NCBI RefSeq assembly: GCF_965660005.1
Contig: NZ_CBFHYF010000007.1
Location: forward strand, 1-62,462
Direction: 5' to 3'
Source: Porticoccus sp965660005
Lineage (GTDB): Bacteria; Pseudomonadota; Gammaproteobacteria; Pseudomonadales; Porticoccaceae
DNA: 62,462 bases
Shown: positions 35,614-45,495 of the stretch, piece after piece
Position numbering within the stretch: the first letter of the stretch is position 1
Layout of the letters: each line of letters starts with the position of its first letter
The notes under the pieces: generated by a model
Seen by the model: the letters and a program-made list of their open reading frames with translations, nothing else
Databases searched by the model: none
Told to the model about the DNA's origin: nothing
Made by a program: the position numbers and the translations under genes

Positions 35614-36357
35614 ATGAGTGTTGTAGACAAAGTGGCTCTGGTTACCGGGGCCACCAGGGGAATTGGTGCTGCTATTGCCGATGGTCTGGGCGACCAAGGT
35701 GCAATTGTTATTGGCACAGCGACCTCTGTATCAGGGGCAGAGCAGATTTCCACCCGATTCCGACAAAAGAACATCAAAGGGGTTGGTATGGTGCTCGATG
35801 TCGTCAGTCAGCAATCGGTGAAGAAGGTGTTGACGGCTATCCTCGAGACCTATGGAGCGCCACTGATTCTGGTCAATAATGCAGGCATCACCAAAGATAA
35901 CCTGTTGATGCGGATGAAAGATGAAGAGTGGTTCGATGTGATTGATACGAATCTCAACTCTATCTACCGGCTATCCAAGGCATGCCTTCGTGGTATGACC
36001 AAGGCCCGCTGGGGCAGAATTGTCAATATCAGTTCTGTTGTCGGTGCCATGGGGAATGCTGGACAAACCAACTACTGTGCGACTAAAGCGGGCGTTGGTG
36101 GATTTACACGATCTCTCGCTAAAGAGCTTGGACCACGCAATATTACGGTTAATACGGTTTCTCCCGGATTTATTGACACTGACATGACAAAGGAGCTGCC
36201 TGAACCCACCCGGCAGGCAATTTTGTCACAGATCCCACTGAATCGTTTGGGTGCGGCTGAAGAGGTTGCCGCAGTTGTGAATTTTTTGATTGGTGATGGG
36301 GGCAGCTACATTACCGGTGAAAATATACATGTTAATGGGGGCATGTATATGTCTTAA
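35614..36357 (+). CDS. fabG: 3-oxoacyl-ACP reductase FabG
   Basis: NADPH-dependent first reduction of fatty-acid elongation. Short-chain dehydrogenase with GATRGIGAAIA (cofactor loop), NNAGIT, catalytic Ser in NISSVVG and YCATK (Tyr and Lys). It ends in the typical SYITGENIHVNGGMYMS. At 247 residues it is full length, with GGAG ahead of the ATG. A gap of 173 bp separates it from acpP, and acpP may have its own promoter there. Confidence 0.98.
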   Translation: MSVVDKVALVTGATRGIGAAIADGLGDQGAIVIGTATSVSGAEQISTRFRQKNIKGVGMVLDVVSQQSVKKVLTAILETYGAPLILVNNAGITKDNLLMRMKDEEWFDVIDTNLNSIYRLSKACLRGMTKARWGRIVNISSVVGAMGNAGQTNYCATKAGVGGFTRSLAKELGPRNITVNTVSPGFIDTDMTKELPEPTRQAILSQIPLNRLGAAEEVAAVVNFLIGDGGSYITGENIHVNGGMYMS

Positions 36358-36530
36358 CCCATTGAAAAAAAACATTAAATGAGGATTTTCCTGAAACCGG
36401 TTACACACTGCGGTTTTTACAGGTAAAATGCGCGCCCGACGTCCCGTTATTTACAATTTTTTTTTGTCGGGTAAATCTACAAGCCGGGCAACAGACTACC
36501 CTATAAGTTTTAAAGGAGAGAATAAATATC

Positions 36531-36767
36531 ATGAGCAGCATTGAAGAACGTGTCGCCAAAATGGTTGCAGAACAGCTGGGTGTTAAAGAAGCAGATGTAA
36601 AACCCGAGTCTTCCTTTGTTGAAGATCTGGGTGCTGACTCCCTGGATACCGTTGAGCTGATCATGGCTCTCGAGGAAGAATTTGATACTGAAATTCCCGA
36701 TGAAGAAGCTGAAAAAATTGCTACAGTTCAGAATGCGATTGACTATATCAACGCAAATCCTGGTTAA
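36531..36767 (+). CDS. acpP: Acyl carrier protein
   Basis: 78-residue acidic carrier for growing fatty acids. Ser37 in GADSLDTVE takes the phosphopantetheine arm. AAAGGAGAG is a strong ribosome site. A terminator follows, and fabF, which normally comes next in this group, is not present. Confidence 0.98.
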   Translation: MSSIEERVAKMVAEQLGVKEADVKPESSFVEDLGADSLDTVELIMALEEEFDTEIPDEEAEKIATVQNAIDYINANPG

Positions 36768-36801
36768 TCAAAGCCGGTTCCTGTATTGACCGCTGAAAGA
36801 G

Positions 36802-36825
36802 CCGCTCTGACCGAGCGGTTTTTTT
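36802..36825 (+). terminator. Intrinsic terminator after acpP
   Basis: CCGCTC (36802-36807), loop TGACC, GAGCGG (36813-36818), then T7. It separates acpP from pabC, so the downstream genes need read-through or their own promoter. Confidence 0.85.
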
Positions 36826-36866
36826 ATACCTGTGTTTTACCGGTTTATCTGGTTTAATTTGTTGCT

Positions 36867-37709
36867 ATGAATAACCACTCCCCCATCACCCGGATAAATG
36901 GCGAAGATGCCGATGGCGTCAATGCGTTTGATCGTGGTTTTTATTATGGGCATGGTCTGTTCGAAACCACCAGGCTCGCTGATGGTGCAATACCCCTATG
37001 GCCGTTACATTTAAGACGGCTTGTCTCAGGTGCCGGCCGTCTGGGGATACCCTGTGATGAAATATTACTGGAGAAGTACCGGGAGAACCTGTTGGCGCAG
37101 TGCCCGGATGACGGTATCGTCAAGATAGTATTGACGGCCGGTGCAGGCGGTCGGGGTTATCGTGCACCTGACACTGTGTCTTCGACTTATGTGTTTCAAT
37201 GGGTTCCGCTCCCCGAGTACCCTCTTGAGTGGTCTGTCACAGGTATACCTCTTTTTTTATGCAAGCATAAACTGGCTATTGCGCCTTTATTGGCGGGTAT
37301 GAAACATCTCAACCGCCTGGAACAGGTGTTGGCCAGAAACGAGTGGGGTGATGAATACCCCGAAGGTCTGCTGCTCGATCGCCGGGGATTTGTGGTTGAA
37401 GGGGTGAGCAGTAATTTGTTCTGCTACTGTGATGGTGAATGGCTTACCCCCGTCCTCTCGGATTGTGGTGTTGCTGGTGTGATGCGGGAGTATCTGATGT
37501 CGGTACTTCTACCCGAGTTCTCCTATCCAGTTACAGAGTCACGATTCACGCTTGAAAAGCTTGTCTCCGCTGAAGAAGTTTTCGTCTGTAACTCTGTGAT
37601 AGGTATATGGCCGGTAGTGTCACTGGCTGATCGGCATCATTGGCCGCTGGGTGAACGTGTCAGATTCATTCAACAGCACCTCAAGGAAGTTTTACCGTGT
37701 TACGGGTGA
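36867..37709 (+). CDS. pabC: Aminodeoxychorismate lyase
   Basis: PLP enzyme of fold type IV that releases p-aminobenzoate from aminodeoxychorismate in folate synthesis. FDRGFYYGHGLFETTR near the N-terminus, the PLP Lys in GMKHLNRLEQVLA, and VVEGVSSNLF are family marks. At 280 residues it is normal. Its TGA overlaps the probable mltG ATG (TGATG at 37707-37711). Confidence 0.95.
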   Translation: MNNHSPITRINGEDADGVNAFDRGFYYGHGLFETTRLADGAIPLWPLHLRRLVSGAGRLGIPCDEILLEKYRENLLAQCPDDGIVKIVLTAGAGGRGYRAPDTVSSTYVFQWVPLPEYPLEWSVTGIPLFLCKHKLAIAPLLAGMKHLNRLEQVLARNEWGDEYPEGLLLDRRGFVVEGVSSNLFCYCDGEWLTPVLSDCGVAGVMREYLMSVLLPEFSYPVTESRFTLEKLVSAEEVFVCNSVIGIWPVVSLADRHHWPLGERVRFIQQHLKEVLPCYG

Positions 37710-38728
37710 TGTGGCGTTATCTGTTGCTTGCGATATTTATATTGGTGTTTGTCGTGACAGGCGCTTTACTGGCCATCAGCCGACACCTCGATACACCGAT
37801 GCAGCTGGACGAGGAGGGGTTTGTCTTCACCGTGCCTTCCGGTTCTTCGCTGACCTTTTTGTCCCGCAGTTTGGCAGAGACCGGTATATTGACGTGGCCT
37901 GATTTGTTGGTTGCCTGGAGTAGAATCACGGGGCAAAGTAAAATTAAGGCAGGGGAATACAGGTTAAAATCGGGTGATACGCCCAAAGACCTGCTCGAAA
38001 TGTTGACTGAAGGCAGTGTTCTTCAGTATCAAATTACCTTTCCCGAAGGCTTGCGGTTTGCTGAATGGCTGGATCTGTTGAATCAGCAGCCCAAGTTGAA
38101 AAAATTGTTGACGGGGTTGAGTGAGGAAAAGATCATCGACAACCTATCGCTGGAGATTGAGCATCTCGAGGGATGGTTTTTTCCTGACACATATCTATAC
38201 AGTTATGGCGATAGCGATCGCGATATTTTATCGCAGGCTCATCAGCGAATGAATTTGGTGCTGGCTGAGGAGTGGCAGCAGCGGATACCGGATTTGCCCT
38301 ACAGATCATCGTATGAAGCATTAATTCTGGCATCAATTGTGGAAAAAGAGACGGGCATCATCAGCGAGCGGGGTGAAATAGCGGGTGTTTTTGTGCGACG
38401 GCTTAAACGTGGTATGAAGCTGCAGACAGACCCCACAATCATTTATGGCCTGGGTGATGACTATCAGGGATATATCAAGCGGCGACATTTACAACAAGCA
38501 ACGCCCTATAACACCTACCTTATTGAGGGTTTGCCGCCTACACCGATAGCCATGCCTGGTCGCGGTGCAATTCATGCTGTATTGAATCCTGCAGAAGGAG
38601 ATGGTCTGTTTTTTGTCGCAAAAGGTGATGGCAGCCACTATTTTTCTGCCACCTATGAAGAACATTTGAAGGCTGTCCGGCAATTTCAGTTACAGCGACG
38701 TTCTGATTACCGCTCAACTCCCCGTTAG
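37709..38728 (+). CDS. mltG: Endolytic murein transglycosylase MltG
   Basis: Inner-membrane lytic transglycosylase that cleaves nascent peptidoglycan and is thought to end glycan strands. One N-terminal membrane segment (YLLLAIFILVFVVTGALLA) is followed by a LysM-like part (FTVPSGSSLTFLSRSL) and the YceG domain with catalytic Glu in ASIVEKETG. GTG at 37697 is also in frame; ATG 37709 overlaps the pabC stop and is preferred. Length 339. Confidence 0.95.
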   Translation: MWRYLLLAIFILVFVVTGALLAISRHLDTPMQLDEEGFVFTVPSGSSLTFLSRSLAETGILTWPDLLVAWSRITGQSKIKAGEYRLKSGDTPKDLLEMLTEGSVLQYQITFPEGLRFAEWLDLLNQQPKLKKLLTGLSEEKIIDNLSLEIEHLEGWFFPDTYLYSYGDSDRDILSQAHQRMNLVLAEEWQQRIPDLPYRSSYEALILASIVEKETGIISERGEIAGVFVRRLKRGMKLQTDPTIIYGLGDDYQGYIKRRHLQQATPYNTYLIEGLPPTPIAMPGRGAIHAVLNPAEGDGLFFVAKGDGSHYFSATYEEHLKAVRQFQLQRRSDYRSTPR

Positions 38729-38736
38729 CGAGCTTG

Positions 38737-39387
38737 ATGACAATTGACATGAACTCTAAAAGTGCCAAATTCATAACCATAGAAGGAGGAGAAGGTGTTG
38801 GGAAAAGCACCAACATGGCCTTTATCTGTGAGTGGCTTGATAACCATAATATCTCCTATATTGCCACCAGAGAGCCGGGGGGAACCCCATTGGCCGAAGA
38901 GATTCGTGCGTTATTGGTAGCACCAAGAGCAGAGCGTGTCGGCGAAGACACCGAGTTATTGTTGATGTTTGCTGCTCGTGCCCAACATCTGTCAGAGGTC
39001 ATCCTGCCGGCATTGCGCCGTGGCCAGTGGGTTCTATGTGATCGCTTTACCGACGCGACCTATGCCTATCAGGGTGCTGGACGCGGAATCGACAAGGGAA
39101 AAATTGCCCAGTTGGAAAATCTGGTGCAGGGTGAGTTACGTCCTGACTTGACCTTATTGCTGGATATTTCGGTCGAACAGGGATTAGCCAGGGCGAGGGA
39201 GCGGGGCGAGCCCGACCGCTTCGAACAGGAGGCACTGGTATTTTTTAATGCTGTTCGTGATTGTTATTTGCAACGTGCCAGGCAAGAGCCGCATCGTTAC
39301 CGTCTTATCGATGCATCACTGCCACTTATTGATGTGCAAAACTCCATGGCCATGCACCTCATGACGTTTTTAGGCAGTGATGTGTGA
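38737..39387 (+). CDS. tmk: Thymidylate kinase
   Basis: Phosphorylates dTMP to dTDP. The P-loop is EGGEGVGKST, followed by TREPGGTPLAEEIR and the DRFTDATYAYQG (DRY-type) motif; the lid RARERGEPDRFE has the arginines of the type II enzyme. In-frame starts are TTG 38734, ATG 38737 and ATG 38749; none has a clear ribosome site. Length about 216. The stop overlaps holB (TGATG). Confidence 0.96.
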   Translation: MTIDMNSKSAKFITIEGGEGVGKSTNMAFICEWLDNHNISYIATREPGGTPLAEEIRALLVAPRAERVGEDTELLLMFAARAQHLSEVILPALRRGQWVLCDRFTDATYAYQGAGRGIDKGKIAQLENLVQGELRPDLTLLLDISVEQGLARARERGEPDRFEQEALVFFNAVRDCYLQRARQEPHRYRLIDASLPLIDVQNSMAMHLMTFLGSDV

Positions 39388-40337
39388 TGCCGGGCATATC
39401 TGAGCCCTACCCATGGCAACAGGATCAGTGGAAACGACTGAACAGACTGATCCGTCATCAGCGGCTCCCTCATGCCCTGGTCCTTTGTGGGCCTCGACAC
39501 CTTGGAAAAGCACAATTTGGCTATGCTCTTGCACAAAGACTGCTCTGTGAAAATCAGCAAGCAGAAGTAGCTTGTGGTATTTGTAAGCAATGCACTCTAT
39601 TTGCTTCGCAAAATCACCCGGATGTTTTGCTGATACAACCGGAGGAAGAGGGCAATGCTATCCGGATTGACAGTATTCGTCAGTTGAGTGAGTTTACCGA
39701 GAAGACGGCTCAGCAGGGTGGCTGGAAGGTCGTGATTATTTCTCCGGCTGATGCAATGAATATCAACGCTGCCAATGCGCTGCTGAAAACGCTTGAAGAG
39801 CCAGCCAGCAAAACGCTGCTGATACTCGTCTGTCATCAACTATCCAGATTATCGGCCACAGTCAAAAGTCGCTGTCAGAAAGTTGTTTTTCCCGTTCCAG
39901 TTCTGGCTGAGGTCGATTCCTGGCTATCATCGCAGATGGGAGATTCCCGGAGTACGGTGGCTGAACTATTGCAGTATGCAGAAGGACGACCCCTGTTGGC
40001 GCTGGAGTTGTTGCAGACTGATCTGCTTGAAAAGCGCCGCGCCTTCGATAGCATGCTTGATGAACTTGCTATCGGACAGCTGAGTGCAATTGTCGCTGCA
40101 CAAAAATGTCAGTATCTCGACGGATTGATGGCGATCGACTGGCTGTATGGTCGGCTGGCCCTACAGTTGAAAACAAAAAATATGCATCCCGGTGCCTATC
40201 GCTATCTGGATCGACTTTTACAGATTAAGAGGCGGCTGCATGGTGGCGCAAATCCGAATAAATCACTTTTGTGGGAAGAGTTGATGCTGGATTGGCAGCA
40301 TCTATTTTTGCTGGCTCCGTTCGGGCGAGCAGGGTAA
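39387..40337 (+). CDS. holB: DNA polymerase III subunit delta prime
   Basis: Clamp-loader subunit. The P-loop position reads GPRHLGKAQF, close to the degenerate loop usual for delta prime, which does not bind ATP. The zinc cysteines are in CGICKQC. The LLKTLEEPASKTLLILV and LSATVKSRCQ (SRC arginine finger) motifs are intact. At 316 residues it is normal. Position between tmk and pilZ is conserved. Confidence 0.94.
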   Translation: MPGISEPYPWQQDQWKRLNRLIRHQRLPHALVLCGPRHLGKAQFGYALAQRLLCENQQAEVACGICKQCTLFASQNHPDVLLIQPEEEGNAIRIDSIRQLSEFTEKTAQQGGWKVVIISPADAMNINAANALLKTLEEPASKTLLILVCHQLSRLSATVKSRCQKVVFPVPVLAEVDSWLSSQMGDSRSTVAELLQYAEGRPLLALELLQTDLLEKRRAFDSMLDELAIGQLSAIVAAQKCQYLDGLMAIDWLYGRLALQLKTKNMHPGAYRYLDRLLQIKRRLHGGANPNKSLLWEELMLDWQHLFLLAPFGRAG

Positions 40338-40425
40338 AATTGAGAGTGGTTCTCGTTTAAAAGATACAGGTTGGCTGACCCCAATGTTTGTATAGTAGAC
40401 TTCAGTTAACTTTTTCGGGTTGATT

Positions 40426-40785
40426 ATGGATATGGAAGCGTTTGGTGGTAGCTTTCGAAACGGTATTTTGAACCTTTCGATCAAAGACGAGCAGGCTCTA
40501 TACGCCGCTTACATGCCGTTTGTTATCAATGGCGGATTATTTATTGCCACGCGTAAAAACTACAATCTGGGCGATGAAGTATTCATTCTGCTGGACCTCA
40601 TGGAGGAACCGGATCGTTTACCCCTGACAGGAAAAGTTATCTGGATTACACCAAAAGGCATGGGTGGCAACCGTCGCGAGGGTGTTGGCATCCAGTTGAA
40701 TGAAAAACACAGTGACATCCAGGGCAAATTTGAAACCTATCTCGCGGGTTTGATGGATGCGGGCAAGCCCACCAATACCATGTAA
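40426..40785 (+). CDS. pilZ: Type IV pilus assembly protein PilZ
   Basis: The founding PilZ protein, which binds FimX and the PilB ATPase but not cyclic-di-GMP. It has NGILNLSIKDEQALYAAYMPF and the C-terminal AGLMDAGKPTNTM. The RxxxR motif needed for c-di-GMP binding is absent, as expected for this subgroup. ATG 40426 is favoured over TTG 40420. A possible TATAGT -10 lies at 40391. Confidence 0.95.
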   Translation: MDMEAFGGSFRNGILNLSIKDEQALYAAYMPFVINGGLFIATRKNYNLGDEVFILLDLMEEPDRLPLTGKVIWITPKGMGGNRREGVGIQLNEKHSDIQGKFETYLAGLMDAGKPTNTM

Positions 40786-40810
40786 TTTCTCAACCAACAG
40801 GCTTTAGACC

Positions 40811-41599
40811 GTGCTGGTGGATTCACACTGTCATCTGGATCATCTCAATCTGGACGACGATCATAGTTCTCTTTCCTCAATACTTGATGACGCTCGGGAA
40901 CGCGGCGTTACGGCCTTTCTTGCTGTCGGTGTTGACCTGAATAGTTCAGCCAGATTGATTGATCTGGCTGAATCCAACCGGGATATTCTGGTTTCGGTGG
41001 GTGTCCACCCACTTCAGGAAACCTTGCCTGCCTTGCCCGAACCCGATGATTTGATGCAAATGGCTAACCATCCGGCAGTGGTGGCTGTGGGTGAAACCGG
41101 TCTTGATAACTACTACAGTCCGGACACATCGGGATGGCAGGAGGAAAGCTTCACTCGTCATTTGAAAGTGGCCGATCAGCTGAACAAGCCGGTGATCGTC
41201 CATACACGTCAGGCCCAGCGGCAGACGTTGGCCATTTTGCGGGCACACGCCAATCAGGAAGTCGGCGGTGTTTTGCATTGCTTTACCGAGGGCTGGGAGA
41301 TGGCTGAAGCGGCCATGGCGATGAATTTCTATATTTCCTTTTCCGGCATCATTACCTTTCGCAACGCCTCTGCATTGAGAGAGGTTGTCAGGAAAGTGCC
41401 ACTTGAGAAAATGCTGGTGGAAACCGATGCCCCCTGGTTGGCACCGGTTCCCTACCGTGGCAAACAAAACCTGCCCGGCTATGTGGTGGAAGTGACGCAG
41501 ATGATAGCCGAGATAAAAGGCCTCTCTTACCAGCAGGTTGCCGAAACGACCACGGCCAACTTCTCTGCACTTTTTCTCGGTGGACGATCGCTCGATTAG
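40811..41599 (+). CDS. TatD-family metal-dependent hydrolase (YcfH type)
   Basis: Amidohydrolase-fold putative DNase. Metal ligands: His6 and His8 in VDSHCHLDHL, Glu in GETGLDNYY, His in VIVHTRQAQ, His in LHCFTEG and Asp in VETDAPWLAP. At 262 residues it has the family length. The start is GTG at 40811. It closes the rluC-to-tatD syntenic block and is convergent with the DUF4340 gene; the 78-bp gap shows no strong terminator. Confidence 0.94.
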   Translation: MLVDSHCHLDHLNLDDDHSSLSSILDDARERGVTAFLAVGVDLNSSARLIDLAESNRDILVSVGVHPLQETLPALPEPDDLMQMANHPAVVAVGETGLDNYYSPDTSGWQEESFTRHLKVADQLNKPVIVHTRQAQRQTLAILRAHANQEVGGVLHCFTEGWEMAEAAMAMNFYISFSGIITFRNASALREVVRKVPLEKMLVETDAPWLAPVPYRGKQNLPGYVVEVTQMIAEIKGLSYQQVAETTTANFSALFLGGRSLD

Positions 41600-41677
41600 C
41601 TTCCATAGTCCAGCTTGGTGACGTTAAACAAGCTTATTGTATTGGCGCCTGGGTTTTTACGGCTAATCCACCCTCTT

Positions 41678-42598
41678 TCATGGGCCGACCTTTTCAGACC
41701 TGTTCCACCTGATCCTCGACCGCTCGATTTTTTCATAGTCACTTTTCAGGAAAATGAATAATGAATTGAAATCGTTGCGCTGAATGAAGTGCCGTCCGTT
41801 GTGTTCATGGAGCGTATAGTGCCATGAGTTATTACCGGAAGTGACGTCCAGTTTTATGGCAGCACTCTCGGCGAGATCAGGCCTGTCTTCCATCACCCCG
41901 GTAACGCGAAGTTTTTCCAGGGTGCTTAGCAGACTATCAGGCTTTTGCTTATTTTCGGCCACCGGATTCTCCTGATCAATCAGAACAGCTGGCCCCTTGC
42001 GTGATAACTGCCAGTCATTTCTGGTCTGTGCCCATACAAAGTTATCTCCTTCAATACGGTCAATATTTTTAGCCGAGAGCAGAGACTTATCCAGCCAGTC
42101 AGTGGTTTTTGGCGGAATGTCTGCTAGATCAAGTGCGACCACATAGACTTCGTCACTTCCAGCTTTTCTGACGTGTAGCTGCTTCAACCCCGGCGAGGAG
42201 CCAATCAGAATTTCACCGAAAACCCTGTCTCCGCTATGGAGTGCTATTCGGCGTTGAGCCTCTTCCTCGCTGACTTCAAAACGTGAGTGGCTGGTTTTGT
42301 TGGAGGCAATCGGCCATTTCACCTGAAGTTGTTCAAGTTTATCCAGTAGATCCTTCACTCTGCTGTTTTGGACGGGCAGCCCATGTTCCAGCAATTGCCA
42401 CTGCGCATCCTGCCTGCCCAGAGAGACCGTGTCGTTGTCAGAGGTGATCATGACTTTATCGACATCCTCCCAGTGGATATTCAGCAGAGCGTGGGGCAGA
42501 TTGTTGTTTGATTGATTCTCGGCGTACCACCACAGGCCGGCAACCAGAATCAACTGGATGACCAAAAGGCTGATCAACCAGATTTTTATATGCTTCAT
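41678..42598 (-). CDS. DUF4340 protein of the Gld-type ABC operon
   Basis: 306 residues with one N-terminal membrane segment (IWLISLLVIQLILVAGLWWY) and a large periplasmic part of DUF4340 type made of repeated strands (VDKVMITSDNDTVSLGRQDAQW). It is the last gene of the three-gene ABC cluster and begins 14 nt after the permease-GldG stop. Function unknown; it presumably works with the ABC system. Confidence 0.88.
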   Translation of the reverse strand: MKHIKIWLISLLVIQLILVAGLWWYAENQSNNNLPHALLNIHWEDVDKVMITSDNDTVSLGRQDAQWQLLEHGLPVQNSRVKDLLDKLEQLQVKWPIASNKTSHSRFEVSEEEAQRRIALHSGDRVFGEILIGSSPGLKQLHVRKAGSDEVYVVALDLADIPPKTTDWLDKSLLSAKNIDRIEGDNFVWAQTRNDWQLSRKGPAVLIDQENPVAENKQKPDSLLSTLEKLRVTGVMEDRPDLAESAAIKLDVTSGNNSWHYTLHEHNGRHFIQRNDFNSLFIFLKSDYEKIERSRIRWNRSEKVGP

Positions 42599-42612
42599 CT
42601 GAGGTCCCCCCC

Positions 42613-45495
42613 TTATTTGGCTAATACGTCGAGATAGTGCTGTTGACGCGAACGCTGTCGTCTCCGCTGAAACAACGCAATGATCGCCAGTGCTAAAATA
42701 GGCAGCCCATAGTTCAGATACTCCCAGAAAATCTGGGTGTCATGGTCCATTGGCGGCAGCGTCCTGTTGAACTGGCCTCTTGCGCGGATACTGAGCATGT
42801 TGGCATCCTCCAGCGCCCAGTCCACGGTATTGGCCATCAGCTGCATCGGATTCAGGTATTCGCTACCCGCTGCGGAATTCGCCATAGTCATGGTTTGATC
42901 GCGCAGAAAATCGTTTGAGCTGTAGAGGATGATCCTGGCTGACGATGGTGAATGCTCGATCACACTGGAAAAATCGGCCAGGGAGACCTCGGTCTCTGCA
43001 TCGCTTTCCGCATTATCCTCAGCCAGTAGCGGTGATTCCTTTCCAGCAAAGTAAGAGGTAAACCGACCTTCACTGATCACACCGAGTAAATAGGATTGTT
43101 CCTCCTTAGGAAGTGGAAAGGCTGCGAAACCGTTTTCGTCAATCTCGGGCATGATATCCATATTGTCGGATATCCAGGAGCGTTCCGAGCTGCGAATTAA
43201 TTCAGTAACATCTCTGTCAGCCTGCTTTTCAGCGTCGATCATGATTGGCGAGGCCCAGGCCACGGTGACCTGTGGGACGCTGGCCGAGATGAGGTTTTCC
43301 TGATTTAACCCATCGCCGCGAACATCGACAAAGTAGGGGTAATCAATGACCCGGATTTCCTGTACCTGATAGCCGCGAACATTGCGGATCATTGGCATTG
43401 GGAAAGCGGCATTTTTCGAATCGAGAACCAGTTTGTTTTCAACGCCGAGGCCATGATGGCTCAGCCAATCCTGGAACGCACCCTGCAGCTCTGCTACACC
43501 GAGTCCCTGTTGTGTCAGGGTGGTTGTGAACGGTGATGCTGACGCGATCACCGTGCCACCTTTCATCAGGAACTGGTCGATAGCAAACAGCTCTTTTTCT
43601 TCCATATTGTTCGGTGCCGCAATCACCAGAATATCCGCATAAGCCGAGACGCTGCCGTCAGTCAGGTCTTCCCGGTTAACGTTGAGTTCGGCGCCGAGGG
43701 TTTCTTCCAACTGGACAAAGCGGGGGGTAGATATCCCGTATTGTTCTGTTTTCTCGTCCACCTTCGGTGTTACCAGCGCTACAGTTTTAGTGATGCCGGA
43801 GGCAAAGCGCTTGATACTGGCTTTCAGGTTGCGTTCGAAACTTGCTTTGCTTGGCTCTTCAAAGGGAATTTGTTGTACCTGATCACCTTGCTCCAATGTC
43901 AGATAAAAATAAAAACGCTCATCGCCGAATAGGCTTCTTGACATGGGTTTGAAACCGTATTTATTGGCCAGCCTCTCTACCACTTCAGTATCACTTGCAT
44001 CCGGCGCTATCTGATTGACGGTTAGCTGATCGCCAGCCTGCTGCTTGAGAGTGTCGATGACTTCAGTGATGGCTTTTTTATACTCGATCAGCTCGTCAGG
44101 GAGCTGCTGGTTCGGCGAGATATAGGTGTTCAGTACCAATTTGCCTGCCACGCTATCGAACAGATTCCCGCCGCTGCGATAGCTGTTAAGGACTTTCTTC
44201 AGGCTGCGGGTGAGGTCATATTCGGGGTTGCGCAGTTGTACCTCGAGACTGTTGTCCCCCTGTGACTTCACTTCTATCAAATCCTGAAAACCCAACACTT
44301 CAAATTCGTCACCGTATTGGATCAGGATATTAAAATAGGAGTTTACGATGGCAGACTGATAGCGGTCTGCCACTTGTAGTGGCGTGGCACGAATACTGAA
44401 TTTGGTATTAGCCTCTTCCTCCAATTCCGGATCGCTGACCGGGTCGAGAAATTCCACGCGGACTTTACCTTTGCCCGCCATTTCATATTCTCGAATCAAG
44501 TCCTTCATCCGGGGCACTAAAGGCGCCAGCAGTGGATGGGTTTTGCTACTGAAATACCCGCGAATTAACAGTGGTTCCTCAACCTGGTCCAGATATTGAT
44601 GAGTGGCATCGGAGATTGAATAAATATTGCCCTCGGTCGTATCGATGCGGAGCAGATTCACTTGTCCAAGCCACAGGTTGGCAAAAATTGCGTTGGCCAG
44701 CAGCAGGCCGGTTATGGCGCGCCAGTTCTGATGTCGGGGGGTGCGCTTGAGATTGGACCAGCGTTCTTTTTCGAGAAAAAAGGTATTTAATGCGAGGAAC
44801 GCAATAATGATGCTCAGATAGTAGTAGAGATCCCTGATATCGATAACCCCGCGGGTAATCGAATCAAAACGGGAGCCTGTGCCGAGCATTCTCAGCCACT
44901 CGCCTGTCACATTGCCAAACAAATCTGTAATGGTGGCTGTCCCCACCAGATAAAACAAACCGCAGACCCCGACAGAACAGATGAGACTGATAATCTGATT
45001 ATCACTTCGGGCGGAGACAAACAAACCGATCGACAGATAGGCGGCACCCAGCAACAGGGCCGCTATGTAGCCTGCCCAGATCGGTCCCCAGTCAAGCTCT
45101 CCCATTTGCGCCACGGTGATGGGTAACGGAAGCGTCATCAGTAACGCTATTGCCAGTAATAGCAAACAGCCGAAGAATTTGCCCAATACGAAATGCCAGA
45201 GGGGAAGTGGCTGGGTCAACACGTGTTCCAGCGTGCCGGTACGCCGCTCTTCACTCCACAGTCGCATGGTCAGTGTGCTGGTCAGAAAAATCAGCAGCAC
45301 GGGTATCCACTCAAACAGTGGGCGCACGTCGGTGATATTCCTGGAGAAAAACGATTCACCCCAGAAAAAAATAAACAGGCTGACACCGGCAAATGTCGCC
45401 AAAAACAGGTATGCAGTTGGAGAGGCAAAGAAAATGGCTATTTCTTTGGCGGCAATGCGGCGAATCAGGGGCAGATGTCTTTTTTCAGGCTGCAT
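42613..45495 (-). CDS. Fused ABC permease and GldG-like protein
   Basis: 960 residues. Residues 1-about 260 form a GldF-type ABC-2 permease with about six membrane helices (starting RRIAAKEIAIFFASPTAYLFL). From about 270 another membrane helix leads into a GldG-type periplasmic domain (LLRIDTTEGNIYSISDAT, VSAYADILVIAAPNN), ending in a C-terminal helix (GLPILALAIIALF) and a basic tail. The reading frame is open to 45732 inside the ATPase gene, but the ATG at 45495 starts the permease and overlaps the ATPase stop by 11 nt. In Bacteroidetes gliding systems gldF and gldG are separate genes. Substrate unknown. Confidence 0.9.
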   Translation of the reverse strand: MQPEKRHLPLIRRIAAKEIAIFFASPTAYLFLATFAGVSLFIFFWGESFFSRNITDVRPLFEWIPVLLIFLTSTLTMRLWSEERRTGTLEHVLTQPLPLWHFVLGKFFGCLLLLAIALLMTLPLPITVAQMGELDWGPIWAGYIAALLLGAAYLSIGLFVSARSDNQIISLICSVGVCGLFYLVGTATITDLFGNVTGEWLRMLGTGSRFDSITRGVIDIRDLYYYLSIIIAFLALNTFFLEKERWSNLKRTPRHQNWRAITGLLLANAIFANLWLGQVNLLRIDTTEGNIYSISDATHQYLDQVEEPLLIRGYFSSKTHPLLAPLVPRMKDLIREYEMAGKGKVRVEFLDPVSDPELEEEANTKFSIRATPLQVADRYQSAIVNSYFNILIQYGDEFEVLGFQDLIEVKSQGDNSLEVQLRNPEYDLTRSLKKVLNSYRSGGNLFDSVAGKLVLNTYISPNQQLPDELIEYKKAITEVIDTLKQQAGDQLTVNQIAPDASDTEVVERLANKYGFKPMSRSLFGDERFYFYLTLEQGDQVQQIPFEEPSKASFERNLKASIKRFASGITKTVALVTPKVDEKTEQYGISTPRFVQLEETLGAELNVNREDLTDGSVSAYADILVIAAPNNMEEKELFAIDQFLMKGGTVIASASPFTTTLTQQGLGVAELQGAFQDWLSHHGLGVENKLVLDSKNAAFPMPMIRNVRGYQVQEIRVIDYPYFVDVRGDGLNQENLISASVPQVTVAWASPIMIDAEKQADRDVTELIRSSERSWISDNMDIMPEIDENGFAAFPLPKEEQSYLLGVISEGRFTSYFAGKESPLLAEDNAESDAETEVSLADFSSVIEHSPSSARIILYSSNDFLRDQTMTMANSAAGSEYLNPMQLMANTVDWALEDANMLSIRARGQFNRTLPPMDHDTQIFWEYLNYGLPILALAIIALFQRRRQRSRQQHYLDVLAK

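Noticed and set aside
39387..40337. holB P-loop looks broken
   Set aside because: A degenerate ATP site is normal for delta prime.
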